From positions 682,001 through 746,000 of the forward strand of contig NZ_JAGXBY010000002.1 in the NCBI RefSeq assembly GCF_018310345.1: DNA of 64,000 nt, in the 5' to 3' direction. Positions 1 through 9,954 of this stretch are shown piece by piece; within the stretch, counting starts at the first letter, position 1, and every line of letters starts with the position of its first letter. Source of the stretch: Ornithinibacillus massiliensis (GTDB taxonomy: Bacteria; Bacillota; Bacilli; Bacillales; Amphibacillaceae). The notes under the pieces are model-generated. The model did no database searches. It was given only the letters and a program-made list of their open reading frames with translations, and was not told the origin of the DNA. The translations under genes and the position numbers were made by a program.

Positions 1-934
1 CCATTTTAATACCGATTTGGATTCGATCACTGGAGCCTTGTAAATAATCTTTTACAGTCATTCGTTTCTTCCCAGCTGGCTGTATTTCGGTAATTCGTAT
101 TCCTTTTTGATTTCCACATACAACAATAAAAGCTTCGTCATTCTCTTTCGCCACAATCTCACCTGGCTCCCCATTAAGAACCTGCTCTACTGGTTCACCC
201 CACCATATTTTCATGGTTTGATTAGCATAGGTCGTAAAGGCAACTGGCCATGGATGAAGACCACGTATTTGATTATAAATTTCGGTATGTGATTGATGCC
301 AGTTAATCTTTTCTTGTTCACGTTTTATATTCGATGCAAAACTAGCCTTGGAGTCGTCTTGTTTAATTGGTTGAATTTGTCCTCTAAACAAGTTGGGCAA
401 TGTTTCCATTAATAATTGTGCACCAACGACGGAAAGCTTATCATGTAGTGAACCTACATGGTCTTCTAATTCAATCGGAATACTTCTTTGAGTAAGGATA
501 TCGCCAGCATCTAATTTTTCAGCCATGTACATGATGGTGATCCCTGTCTCCTTCTTGCCTTGCATAATGGCATAATGTATTGGTGCACCACCACGTAATT
601 CAGGAAGTAAGGAGGCATGGACATTAATACAGCCATATTGTGGACCTTCCAGAAGCTCATTCGGTAAAATTTGACCATATGCAGCAGTCACAATAATATC
701 CGGTTTTACATCTAAGATTGGTTGATAATCATGGCGAATTTTCTCCGGTTGAAAAACAGGTATACCATGTGTTTCTGCTTCTACTTTTACAGGTGGAGGA
801 GTTATAACCTTTTTTCTCCCTTTTGGTCGATCTGGTTGCGTTACGACAAGAACGACTTCATATTCCGATTGAACAAGTTCTCTTAATATAGGGACAGAAA
901 AATCTGGTGTTCCCATAAAAACGATTCGTTTCAT
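1..934 (-). CDS. fmt: Methionyl-tRNA formyltransferase, 3' end cut by window edge
   Basis: Formylates the amino group of methionyl-tRNAfMet using 10-formyl-tetrahydrofolate, giving the initiator tRNA for bacterial translation. The frame is open from an ATG at 934 to position 1 (311 codons), so only a few C-terminal residues should be missing against the usual length of about 315. The N-terminus [15 protein letters not shown] and the motif [18 protein letters not shown] are typical of the family. The catalytic Asn-His-Asp set fits the segments INVHASLLP and [16 protein letters not shown]. An AGAGGT ribosome site precedes the ATG. It lies 14 bases after priA in the same direction. In B. subtilis def (peptide deformylase) sits between these two genes; here it is absent. 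Confidence 0.95.
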   Translation of the reverse strand, partial: MKRIVFMGTPDFSVPILRELVQSEYEVVLVVTQPDRPKGRKKVITPPPVKVEAETHGIPVFQPEKIRHDYQPILDVKPDIIVTAAYGQILPNELLEGPQYGCINVHASLLPELRGGAPIHYAIMQGKKETGITIMYMAEKLDAGDILTQRSIPIELEDHVGSLHDKLSVVGAQLLMETLPNLFRGQIQPIKQDDSKASFASNIKREQEKINWHQSHTEIYNQIRGLHPWPVAFTTYANQTMKIWWGEPVEQVLNGEPGEIVAKENDEAFIVVCGNQKGIRITEIQPAGKKRMTVKDYLQGSSDRIQIGIKM

Positions 935-948
935 AACATTACCTCTTT

Positions 949-3357
949 CTACATCAGGTGATATGGTTGCATATCGATTGTAATTAATAAGTCCTCTTTG
1001 CGAGCTTCATCCGCAAATTGGTCGATTATCTTTTTTAAATACTTTCTTAAGTTAGGTTCATTTCTGTATTTTATCATGCATTGATAGCGATATCTATCTT
1101 TGATCCTAGTTATTGGTGACGCGGTCGGCCCGAGTACAACGGTTTCCTCATTTACAACTTTTAGAAGTAATTGAACAATTCGTTGTGTAATTTGTACCAC
1201 CTTCACGTGATTAGGATGGGAAACAGTTACCAATGCTAGATATACATATGGAGGATAGCGAAATGTCTTTCTTATTTGCATTTCTCGTAAAAAGAATTGA
1301 TTAAAATCATATTCACTTGCGAGTTGAATACTATAATGATCTGGTGTATAGGATTGTACGATTACTTGTCCAGGAAGCTCATGTCTACCAGCTCTACCAC
1401 TAACCTGTGTTAATAGTTGAAATGTCTTTTCACTTGAACGAAAGTCCGGTAAATGCAGCATAGAATCTGCGGTTAACACACCTACCAACGTCACGTTGGC
1501 AAAATCTAACCCTTTGGCAATCATTTGTGTTCCTAATAATATATCTGCTTCTTTATTGGCAAAGCTTTTAAGCAGTCTTTCATGAGCTCCTTTTTTTCTC
1601 GTAGTGTCCACATCCATCCGAATAACTCTAGCATGGGGCATTAACTCATGTAACGATTCCTCCACACGCTGTGTCCCTGTTCCGAAATATCGGATAGCAT
1701 CACTAGTACATTCCGGGCATTGATTTGGCATTGGTTCCTCATACGAACAGTAGTGACATTTTAATTGATTTGATCGTTTATGATAGGTCAGTGCGATATC
1801 ACAATGTGGACATTGCTTTACATGACCACAATCTCGGCACATCACAAAAGTAGAATACCCTCTCCTGTTCAGCAATAGAACAACTTGTTCCCCGCGATTG
1901 ATTGCACTTTCCATACTTTCTTTTAACCTAGTAGAAAACATAGAACGATTCCCGTTATGCAATTCCTCTCGCATATCGACAATTTCGATATCTGGCATTT
2001 CCTGTTTGTTAGTACGTTCACTAAGGGTAGCAAGTTGGTATACGCCCTTTTTTGCTCGGGCATAGGATTCTAATGTTGGTGTTGCACTACCTAGTACTAC
2101 CGGACAATGATGATATTGTCCGCGTTTTATGGCAACATCTCTTGCATGGTAGCGTGGTTGATCCTCTTGTTTATATGTCGTTTCATGCTCTTCATCGATA
2201 ATAATAATTCCTAGATTTTCAAACGGTGCAAATATTGCTGACCTAGCACCTACTACGACCTTAACCTTTTTAGATTGGATTTTACGCCATTCATCATATT
2301 TTTCCCCGTTAGACAACGCACTGTGCATAACAGCGACTTTTTCCCCAAAGCGTCCTTTGAACCGACTAACCATTTGTGGGGTAAGGGAAATTTCCGGAAC
2401 TAATACAATAGCTTCTTTACCCTGTTCTAAAACTTCTTGAATTGCTTGTAAGTAAATTTCTGTTTTTCCACTACCGGTCACCCCATGAACTAAAAATACA
2501 TCATGTTCTTTTTGCTGTATTTTTCTATTGATAGGTTCTAGTGCTCTCTCCTGTTGTACTGTTAACGTAAGTGGATACGTTTTTTGAAAGGAGGCCTCCT
2601 CATAAGGATTACGGTATACCTCTTTTTTATACTCTCTTAATAACTGTTTTTCGAGTAACGCCCTTATTACGGTTCGGTTTGTATTCGTTAATTTAAAGAG
2701 CTTACTTTGTTCTATTGGTTCAGGAAATTCTATAAAATACGAAAGAACTTGCTTTTGCTTTTTGGCATTATGTGATAGATCCATGAACGCCTCTTCTAAT
2801 AAATAAGTCTCTTTATTCGGTTCAATATAGGTCACTTGCCTTTTCGTAACCTTTGACTTTACGACATAATTAATGGAAATCGTTGTATCCTGAATGGCTC
2901 GCTGTAATTTTGAGTATGAAATACTAGAATGCTCAAATTCTTCAAAACCTATCACATCTCTGCCAGCAAAGAGGTCCTCCATTTCCGGAATGAGAGGTTC
3001 TTCTGTGTTTCGTATTAATTCTTTCTTATATTGTGCTTTTAAAACTTGTGGAAGCATGGCTTGATAAGCTGTAATATATAATGTTAACGTATCTTCCGCA
3101 ACCCATTTTCCTAATTCTAGTAATTCTTTAGTAAGAACCGGCTGGATATCTAATACGTCAAGAATTGGTTTAAGCTTATTAAATTCGGATTCTTCCTTTA
3201 TTGCTACAACAAATCCGGTTATCTTTCTAGGACCAAAAGGAACAATAACGCGCATTCCTTCTTTGATAATATCTTGAAACCGTTCAGGAACAAGGTAATC
3301 AAATGTCTGATTGATTGTTTTTGCCTGGACATCCACTATAACCTTCGCAATACTCAC
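949..3357 (-). CDS. priA: Primosomal replication restart helicase PriA
   Basis: Superfamily 2 DNA helicase (primosomal protein N') that recognises abandoned forks and starts reloading of the replicative helicase. It has 802 residues, the usual length. An N-terminal DNA-binding domain is followed by a Walker A GSGKT at 295-299, a DEEH box at 388-391, and eight cysteines in CxxC pairs at 507, 510, 516, 519, 534, 537, 547 and 550 that form the zinc-binding insertion. The C-terminal helicase lobe carries [20 protein letters not shown]. The start is GTG and overlaps the coaBC stop by 4 bases (GTGA), so the two are translationally coupled. fmt follows after 14 bases. Confidence 0.97.
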   Translation of the reverse strand: MSIAKVIVDVQAKTINQTFDYLVPERFQDIIKEGMRVIVPFGPRKITGFVVAIKEESEFNKLKPILDVLDIQPVLTKELLELGKWVAEDTLTLYITAYQAMLPQVLKAQYKKELIRNTEEPLIPEMEDLFAGRDVIGFEEFEHSSISYSKLQRAIQDTTISINYVVKSKVTKRQVTYIEPNKETYLLEEAFMDLSHNAKKQKQVLSYFIEFPEPIEQSKLFKLTNTNRTVIRALLEKQLLREYKKEVYRNPYEEASFQKTYPLTLTVQQERALEPINRKIQQKEHDVFLVHGVTGSGKTEIYLQAIQEVLEQGKEAIVLVPEISLTPQMVSRFKGRFGEKVAVMHSALSNGEKYDEWRKIQSKKVKVVVGARSAIFAPFENLGIIIIDEEHETTYKQEDQPRYHARDVAIKRGQYHHCPVVLGSATPTLESYARAKKGVYQLATLSERTNKQEMPDIEIVDMREELHNGNRSMFSTRLKESMESAINRGEQVVLLLNRRGYSTFVMCRDCGHVKQCPHCDIALTYHKRSNQLKCHYCSYEEPMPNQCPECTSDAIRYFGTGTQRVEESLHELMPHARVIRMDVDTTRKKGAHERLLKSFANKEADILLGTQMIAKGLDFANVTLVGVLTADSMLHLPDFRSSEKTFQLLTQVSGRAGRHELPGQVIVQSYTPDHYSIQLASEYDFNQFFLREMQIRKTFRYPPYVYLALVTVSHPNHVKVVQITQRIVQLLLKVVNEETVVLGPTASPITRIKDRYRYQCMIKYRNEPNLRKYLKKIIDQFADEARKEDLLITIDMQPYHLM

Positions 3358-4565
3358 GCCTTCTCATCCTTCATATCACGTAATATATATTGCAATATTT
3401 GGATTGCTACTTCTTTCTTTGATGCTTTTGGAATTTTGTATTCCTCTAAGTTTTTATTTAAATACGTCACGATATTTGTATCACTACCAAACCCTGCTCC
3501 CTGTTGTGATACATTATTCAACACGATGGCATCTAAATTCTTTCGTCTCAACTTATCCTGACCATATTCTTGTAACTTTTGTGTTTCGGCAGCAAAGCCT
3601 ACCAGATATTGATTTGTCTTCACTTCTCCAAGTTCTTTTAAAATATCTTTTGTTCGCTCTAATTCTATATGTAGATTACCGTCTTGCTTTTTCATTTTTT
3701 CCTCATAAGTAACTTTGGGACGGTAATCCGCGACAGCGGCTGCTTTAATTACAATATCTTGCTCTCGAAAATTATCCATCATTGCTTGATACATATCTTC
3801 AGCAGTGGTGACATGAACCAATTTAATGGATCCTACTCCTGATTCTAATTGGATATGAACAGGTCCAGACACTAAGGTTACATCAGCTCCTAATTCATAG
3901 GCTGCTTCTGCTAATTTATACCCCATTTTCCCTGTAGATCGATTAGAAAAGAATCTAACTGGGTCTACCTTTTCCCTTGTTGGTCCAGCAGAAATTAATA
4001 CTTTTTTGCCAGCTAATAACCTAGTATCTTGTTGATGGGCTTTAATTACTTCAATAATCGTTTCTGGCTCCTCTAGTCTGCCTTTTCCAATCCAGCCACA
4101 CGCAAGGTACCCTGCACCTGGCTCAATAAAATGATAACCATACTCTGTTAAGGTTTGCATATTTTTGATTACTGCAGGATGCTCATACATATGGACATTC
4201 ATCGCTGGTGCAATATAGACTTCCGCTTTAGTAGCAAGTATGGTAGTGGATAACATATCGTCCGCTATGCCATTTGCTATCTTGCCAATTACATTTGCTG
4301 TGGCAGGTGCTAGGACGATAATATCAGCCCAATCTGCTAGTTCAATATGAGCAATTTTTTTAGGATCTTTTTCATCAAATGTATCCGTATATACTGGATT
4401 ACGTGATAAAGCTTGGAACGTAAGTGGCGATACGAACTTAGTTGCCGATTCTGTCATCATTACTTTAACATTAGCACCTTGTTGTGTTAATTTACTCGTT
4501 AAGGCACATGCCTTATAAGCCGCAATTCCACCTGAGACGCCTAGCAATATTTTTTTATTTCGCAT
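3354..4565 (-). CDS. coaBC: Bifunctional phosphopantothenoylcysteine synthetase/decarboxylase
   Basis: Converts 4'-phosphopantothenate to 4'-phosphopantetheine in coenzyme A synthesis: the CoaB half adds cysteine using CTP and the FMN-dependent CoaC half decarboxylates the product. The CoaC half (about 1-185) shows GVSGGIAAYK, the substrate motif PATANVIGKIANGIADD, PAMNVHM and the active-site cysteine in YLACGWIGKGRLEEP. The CoaB half begins near VLISAGPTREKVDPVRFFSNR. I chose the ATG at 4565 (403 residues) because AAAGGTG lies about 9 bases upstream and MRNKKILLGVSGG matches the family N-terminus; the frame stays open upstream to 4589. It is separated from rpoZ by a terminator and coupled to priA. 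coaD, a later step of the pathway, is at the far end of the window. Confidence 0.96.
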   Translation of the reverse strand: MRNKKILLGVSGGIAAYKACALTSKLTQQGANVKVMMTESATKFVSPLTFQALSRNPVYTDTFDEKDPKKIAHIELADWADIIVLAPATANVIGKIANGIADDMLSTTILATKAEVYIAPAMNVHMYEHPAVIKNMQTLTEYGYHFIEPGAGYLACGWIGKGRLEEPETIIEVIKAHQQDTRLLAGKKVLISAGPTREKVDPVRFFSNRSTGKMGYKLAEAAYELGADVTLVSGPVHIQLESGVGSIKLVHVTTAEDMYQAMMDNFREQDIVIKAAAVADYRPKVTYEEKMKKQDGNLHIELERTKDILKELGEVKTNQYLVGFAAETQKLQEYGQDKLRRKNLDAIVLNNVSQQGAGFGSDTNIVTYLNKNLEEYKIPKASKKEVAIQILQYILRDMKDEKA

Positions 4566-4608
4566 AGTAACATACACCTTTCCAGTCATGAATAAATCTT
4601 CTAGTCTA

Positions 4609-4617
4609 GTTATACCA
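4609..4617 (-). promoter_or_regulatory. Candidate extended -10 promoter for coaBC
   Basis: On the minus strand the sequence reads TGGTATAAC, an extended -10 (TGn plus TATAAC) about 45 bases before the coaBC start. It lies just downstream of the rpoZ terminator, so coaBC-priA-fmt would need a promoter here. No convincing -35 is seen. Confidence 0.4.
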
Positions 4618-4628
4618 TAATTTCGACA

Positions 4629-4667
4629 TAAAAAATAATCCCTCGCATTTTACATGCAAGGGATTAT
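4629..4667 (-). terminator. Rho-independent terminator after rpoZ
   Basis: Fourteen-base stem (4635-4648 with 4654-4667, one mismatch, core AATCCCT/AGGGATT) with a 5-base loop, followed on the minus strand by a run of T. It closes the yloC-remA-gmk-rpoZ transcript 6 bases after the rpoZ stop. Confidence 0.85.
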
Positions 4668-4672
4668 CCGTT

Positions 4673-5505
<833 letters not shown>

Positions 5506-5515
5506 TTACCCGTGT

Positions 5516-5776
5516 TTATTCATCAGCGATTTCTTCATGACTTAGTACTCGTTGGCCAACCGTTTCTGGTTGTACAGCAGAAAGCACTACATGATCACTG
5601 TCGGTAATAATAACCGCCCTTGTTCTTCTCCCATATGTAGCATCTACTAATTTATTGTTATCCCGTGCAACGGTGATAATTCTTTTTATTGGTGCTGATT
5701 CAGGTGATACAATCGATATTACTCTATTCGCTGAAACAACATTTCCAAAACCAATATTTATTAATTGTAAACCCAA
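5516..5776 (-). CDS. remA: Extracellular matrix regulator RemA
   Basis: DNA-binding protein of the RemA/DUF370 family. In B. subtilis it forms ring-shaped oligomers and activates matrix and osmoprotection operons. The core [20 protein letters not shown] and the segment [16 protein letters not shown] are diagnostic. I chose the TTG at 5776 (86 residues) because AAGGGGGAAGG lies just upstream and the product then begins [11 protein letters not shown], close to the family N-terminus; a longer frame to 5797 would swallow the ribosome site. It lies between yloC and gmk as in B. subtilis. Confidence 0.93.
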   Translation of the reverse strand: MGLQLINIGFGNVVSANRVISIVSPESAPIKRIITVARDNNKLVDATYGRRTRAVIITDSDHVVLSAVQPETVGQRVLSHEEIADE

Positions 5777-5849
5777 CTTGCCTTCCCCCTTAATCATTCT
5801 AAACTATTATATAGGCTTTTTTAGGAAAATAAAAGTGTCAGAAAAAGTT

Positions 5850-6728
5850 TTACTCCATGTTTTGAACTTGTTCTTTAATCTTTTCAATTTCGCTCTTTAA
5901 GCCTACGGTCCATTCTCCGATCTTGTGGTCATTTGATTTCGACCCAATCGTATTGGCCTCTCGATTCATTTCCTGTACGATGAAGTCGAGTTTTCTTCCT
6001 ATTGGTTCATCGCTTTGACATAACTCTTTCATTTGGTCTAAATGACTATGTAGTCGTGTCAGCTCCTCGGTAATATCTCCCTTTTCTGCTAATAAGGCTA
6101 TTTCCTGATGGATACGACCATCTTCTATTGAAATTTGGTTATTAACATATTCAGAAATACGTTTTTTTATACGTAAACGATATTCCTCGACAACCGCTTC
6201 TCTTCGTCCTTCTAACAATCGTACCATATCTCGAATAGTGGATACACGTTTCATAATATCATCGACTAAGTACTTCCCTTCTTCTACACGCATTTCTACA
6301 ACTTGCTGACAGGCTTGTTCTACATGAGTTAATAATTGTTCCTGAAGTTGACTTGGCTTTTCTTCATTTTCCTGAACTGTCATTAAGTCTGGGAGAACAG
6401 TCAACATAGAGAGGGGAATGTCACTAGGAAGCGAATAGCGATCCTTAGCGATTTGTAGTTGTTGCATATAGTGATCCATTAAATCCCAATCCGTCAGAAT
6501 GGACTTATTAACAAAACCCTTTCCATCCATGTCGATATGTATTTCAATTCGGCCTCGATTAAAGTAAGATTTTATAATCCGTTTAATTTTATCTTCCAGG
6601 AATAAAAATGTTCTCGGATACTTTGGTACAATATCCAAAAATCGATGGTTTACCGATCTTATTTCTACTGTAATGGATGTATTCTCTAAATTGAATGTGC
6701 TTGTTCCATAACCAGTCATACTTTTCAC
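5850..6728 (-). CDS. yloC: YicC/YloC family endoribonuclease
   Basis: Member of the YicC family. The E. coli protein is an endoribonuclease acting on small RNAs; the Bacillus role is less defined. The product starts VKSMTGYG and contains SVNHRFLDIV, both family signatures, and ends in the conserved block REANTIGSKSND. The start is taken as the GTG at 6728 (292 residues): AGGTGATG lies 7 bases upstream, whereas the longer GTG at 6740 overlaps that ribosome site. It is first in a run with remA, gmk and rpoZ. A palindromic repeat lies upstream. Confidence 0.9.
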   Translation of the reverse strand: MKSMTGYGTSTFNLENTSITVEIRSVNHRFLDIVPKYPRTFLFLEDKIKRIIKSYFNRGRIEIHIDMDGKGFVNKSILTDWDLMDHYMQQLQIAKDRYSLPSDIPLSMLTVLPDLMTVQENEEKPSQLQEQLLTHVEQACQQVVEMRVEEGKYLVDDIMKRVSTIRDMVRLLEGRREAVVEEYRLRIKKRISEYVNNQISIEDGRIHQEIALLAEKGDITEELTRLHSHLDQMKELCQSDEPIGRKLDFIVQEMNREANTIGSKSNDHKIGEWTVGLKSEIEKIKEQVQNME

Positions 6729-6917
6729 CAAAAACATCACCTACTTCAATTAACTTATCATTAATTATAGCATATCTTGTTGTCATCCTACGATTATTGG
6801 ACTTTGAATAGTGAATACAATTTGTGATGGAAGCAACTAATTCGAGGTTGAAATAGAACGGTAAAGTTACAGTACAAGCCAAATTATAAGCATTCTCTTT
6901 ACTCAAGAACACAAAAA

Positions 6918-7152
6918 GAGGCTGGGGACAAAACGAAAACAAAGGTAATAAAAAACGAACCATCACTATCATTACCCGGAAATATACGGAGACTCCTGTG
7001 TGAGGAAAGGCATCGGTGAGACCCTGGGGAGCTTTAGCTCTGAGGAGGCTCACCAGCCGCCCACGGAAGTAGTATATTTCCGGGGCGGATTTGATGCGCT
7101 AACTTTCATGTTCAGTTTATCCTCTGTTCGAATTCGTTTTGTCTAAAGCCTC
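6918..7152 (+). repeat. Palindromic dispersed repeat, copy 1 (short form)
   Basis: A 235-bp element that starts GAGGCTGGGGACAAAACG and ends GTTTTGTCTAAAGCCTC, so its ends are imperfect inverted repeats. An inner inverted pair, CCCGGAAATATAC near 6976 and GTATATTTCCGGG near 7072, flanks a GC-rich core (GGTGAGACCC, GGAGGCTCACC). Similar copies are at 32024-32376 and, inverted, at 61175-61528. This copy lacks the 59-bp-period block present in the other two. It begins 30 bases after the stop of the calcium ATPase gene and separates it from yloC. No clear target-site duplication is seen. Its translations look like an open frame but are not a gene. Confidence 0.9.
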
Positions 7153-7182
7153 TAGATATTAGACACTTTCTTTCTAGCTGAA

Positions 7183-9840
7183 TTACTTCCTTGTAAAACC
7201 AAATAGGACAGTTGGTATTGCACCTAGACCTAAGATTAGCAACCAGTCACGTAATCCTAATGATACAGTATGGAATATCGGCTGTAATGGTGCCCAGTAG
7301 ATAACGACTAATAATAGAAGGACTGAAGATAACACAGCTAGTACTAAATAGATATTCCCAAAAGGGTTTCGGTCAAAGACAGAAACTTCACTACGGCAGT
7401 CAAACACGTGAATTAACTGGGCCATAACTAGTGTTGTGAAAGCAACTGTTTGAGCATATACAAGGTTTTCAGGATTATTCTGGTACGTAACCATAAACGC
7501 AATTAGCGTAACGATACCAATTAAGATACCTCTTGTTATAATTTTATAACCTAAGCCCCTAGCAAAGACTCCTTCATTCGGACTTCTTGGCGTACGTTTC
7601 ATCACATCATCTTCAGGCTTGTCTAAGCCAAGTGCCATCGCAGGTAATCCATCTGTTACAAGATTAACCCAAAGGATTTGTACTGGCACTAATGGTAGTG
7701 GCATACCTAATAACATAGCAAAGAGCATAACTAATATTTCTCCGACATTTGATGCCAATAAATAACGAATAAATTTTCGAATGTTCTCGTATATATTACG
7801 TCCCTCTTGAATAGCTGCTTTTATCGTAGCAAAGTTATCATCCATTAGAACGAGGGAAGAAGCTTCCTTCGTTACATCTGTACCACTAATTCCCATACTA
7901 ATCCCAATATCACTAGCCTTAATGGCAGGTGCATCATTAACCCCATCCCCTGTCATCGCAACGATATGCCCTCGAGATTGAAACGCCTTTACAATTTTTA
8001 ACTTATGCTCTGGGGTTACACGGGCGAATACATATACATCTTCAATTATATCTTCTAGTTCTTCCGTAGACATTTGATTTAGCTGACTGCCCTCTAATAC
8101 CATTCCATCTTCCGGTAAAAGCTTAAGCTCTTTTGCAATTGCACGAGCTGTTTTTACATGATCCCCTGTAATCATAACCGTTTTAATACCAGCTTGGCGA
8201 CATTCTTCTATTGCTGCTTTAACCTCTTTGCGAGGAGGATCTATCATGCCATACAAACCAATAAATGTTAAGTCTTTTTCAAGAAAAGCCGTTTCCAGTG
8301 ACATTTCCTTAGATAAAGGCCTTATACTTATCGCAATGGTTCGTAATGCCTTGTTGGCCATTCCATCTATAGCACGTTCTATCTTGTCCTTATCCTGTTG
8401 CTTTAAAATTCTTCGATTGTCCTTGTCTAATACATAATTACAGCGTGGTAATAAAACATCTGGTGCACCCTTCGTAATTAGAAACCGCTGCCCATTATCA
8501 TCATCAACCACTATACTCATTCGCTTGCGATCTGAATCAAAGGGGATTTCTTTCACAATATGAAAATTATCTCTACTTAAATGATTTAGACCAATTTTTC
8601 TAGCTGCAACTAATAATGCACCATCTGTTGGATCTCCATCAACCATGTATTTACCCTTTTTTACTTGTAGCTCCGCATTATTACATAACTGGCCGTATAG
8701 GAGCATCTTCTCTAAATTCGGATACTCATCCGTTAATTTCTTATTACCGAGTAAGAAGCTTCCTTCAATATCATACCCATCACCAGTAACGGTAATAGAT
8801 TCGCCATTTACGTACATCTCCTTAACAGTCATTTGATTCTCTGTCATCGTTCCGGTTTTATCAGAACAAATAACCGAAGCACAGCCTAATGTTTCTACCG
8901 CGGATAATTTACGTACAATGGCTTTCTTGCGAATCATGCGTTGAACACCTAATGAAAGCGCAACGGTAACAATAGCAGGTAACCCTTCCGGAATTGCTGC
9001 AACCGCAAGCGATACCCCTGCAAGAAACATATTATAAACTGGATGACCTTGTATTACCCCAAGACCAACAACTAAGATAGTTAGTAATATAGCAACAACA
9101 ATTAATATCTTTCCTAATTCTGCAAGCTTTCTCTCTAATGGGGTTGGAATTTTTTTCGTATTAGACATAAGAGAAGCAATTTGTCCCATTACCGTGTTCA
9201 TACCAGTTCCTACAACTATTCCTATACCTGACCCACGGGTAACTAAGGTACCCATAAAACCCATATTTACTTGGTCTCCGGCATCAAGACCATCCCTAGT
9301 AATAGCAGTAGCATGTTTCATAACTGGTAAAGATTCTCCAGTTAATGCGGACTCCTCCGTTTCTAAGCTATTCGATTGCACGATGCGAATATCTGCCGGG
9401 ATACGATCACCACTAGTCACTTTAACGACATCACCAACCACAAGCTCTCGTGATAAAACCCTTTCCCATTTTTGATCACGATAGACATGCGCTAATGGTG
9501 CAGACAATTCTTTAAGCTTTTCCAGTGACTTTTCTGCTTTTTGTTCTTGAAAAAATCCAATAACTCCATTGACTAATACAATGACCATAATCGCAATCGC
9601 ATCAACAAATTCGCCTAACATACCTGCAATCAAAGTAGCAGCAAGTAAGATGAGTACCATAAAATCCTGAAATTGCTTTAAAAAAATTATCCACCTCGAT
9701 TGCTTTTTGGCCGATTCCAAAACATTATAACCATACTGCTTATGCCGTTGATCCACTTGTTTTGAACTAAGCCCTCTATTGGTGGTTACTTGAAGCTTTT
9801 GTTCTACTTGTTCTACATCTAACTGATACCACTTTTTCAT
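7183..9840 (-). CDS. P-type calcium-transporting ATPase (YloB type)
   Basis: P2A-type ATPase expected to pump calcium out of the cytosol across the cell membrane. It has 885 residues from the ATG at 9840, which has GGAGGAATG upstream; the frame continues upstream to 10092 but without family sequence. The order is cation-ATPase N domain, membrane pair, actuator with LTGESLPV, M4 motif PEGLPAIVT, phosphorylation site DKTGTMTENQM, nucleotide domain, hinge TGDGVNDAPAIK, and M6 NLVTDGLPAMALG; the M4 and M6 residues fit calcium ligands. B. subtilis YloB is active in sporulation. It is divergent from rqcH, and a repeat element follows the stop. Confidence 0.93.
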   Translation of the reverse strand: MKKWYQLDVEQVEQKLQVTTNRGLSSKQVDQRHKQYGYNVLESAKKQSRWIIFLKQFQDFMVLILLAATLIAGMLGEFVDAIAIMVIVLVNGVIGFFQEQKAEKSLEKLKELSAPLAHVYRDQKWERVLSRELVVGDVVKVTSGDRIPADIRIVQSNSLETEESALTGESLPVMKHATAITRDGLDAGDQVNMGFMGTLVTRGSGIGIVVGTGMNTVMGQIASLMSNTKKIPTPLERKLAELGKILIVVAILLTILVVGLGVIQGHPVYNMFLAGVSLAVAAIPEGLPAIVTVALSLGVQRMIRKKAIVRKLSAVETLGCASVICSDKTGTMTENQMTVKEMYVNGESITVTGDGYDIEGSFLLGNKKLTDEYPNLEKMLLYGQLCNNAELQVKKGKYMVDGDPTDGALLVAARKIGLNHLSRDNFHIVKEIPFDSDRKRMSIVVDDDNGQRFLITKGAPDVLLPRCNYVLDKDNRRILKQQDKDKIERAIDGMANKALRTIAISIRPLSKEMSLETAFLEKDLTFIGLYGMIDPPRKEVKAAIEECRQAGIKTVMITGDHVKTARAIAKELKLLPEDGMVLEGSQLNQMSTEELEDIIEDVYVFARVTPEHKLKIVKAFQSRGHIVAMTGDGVNDAPAIKASDIGISMGISGTDVTKEASSLVLMDDNFATIKAAIQEGRNIYENIRKFIRYLLASNVGEILVMLFAMLLGMPLPLVPVQILWVNLVTDGLPAMALGLDKPEDDVMKRTPRSPNEGVFARGLGYKIITRGILIGIVTLIAFMVTYQNNPENLVYAQTVAFTTLVMAQLIHVFDCRSEVSVFDRNPFGNIYLVLAVLSSVLLLLVVIYWAPLQPIFHTVSLGLRDWLLILGLGAIPTVLFGFTRK

Positions 9841-9924
9841 GACGCATTCCTCCACGCTTAACCTCTTTAGCATTTCAAAACCATAAATCTTATAGTGATA
9901 TCTATGCAGACTTGTCCTATTTAA

Positions 9925-9933
9925 TGCTATAAT
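9925..9933 (+). promoter_or_regulatory. Extended -10 promoter for rqcH
   Basis: TGCTATAAT, a full extended -10 match, ends 21 bases before the rqcH ATG. The -35 region (TGCAGA at 17-base spacing) is weak, as is common for extended -10 promoters. Confidence 0.65.
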
Positions 9934-9954
9934 TTGGATTGTGAGGTGAGTCAA

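Noticed and set aside
107-292. Plus-strand frame of 61 codons at the left end
   Set aside because: Lies on the opposite strand of fmt, whose own frame is open and has clear family motifs.
6589-7053. Minus-strand frame of 154 codons
   Set aside because: It runs through repeat copy 1 and into yloC in another frame. The peptide is a translation of the repeat, with no ribosome site or family.
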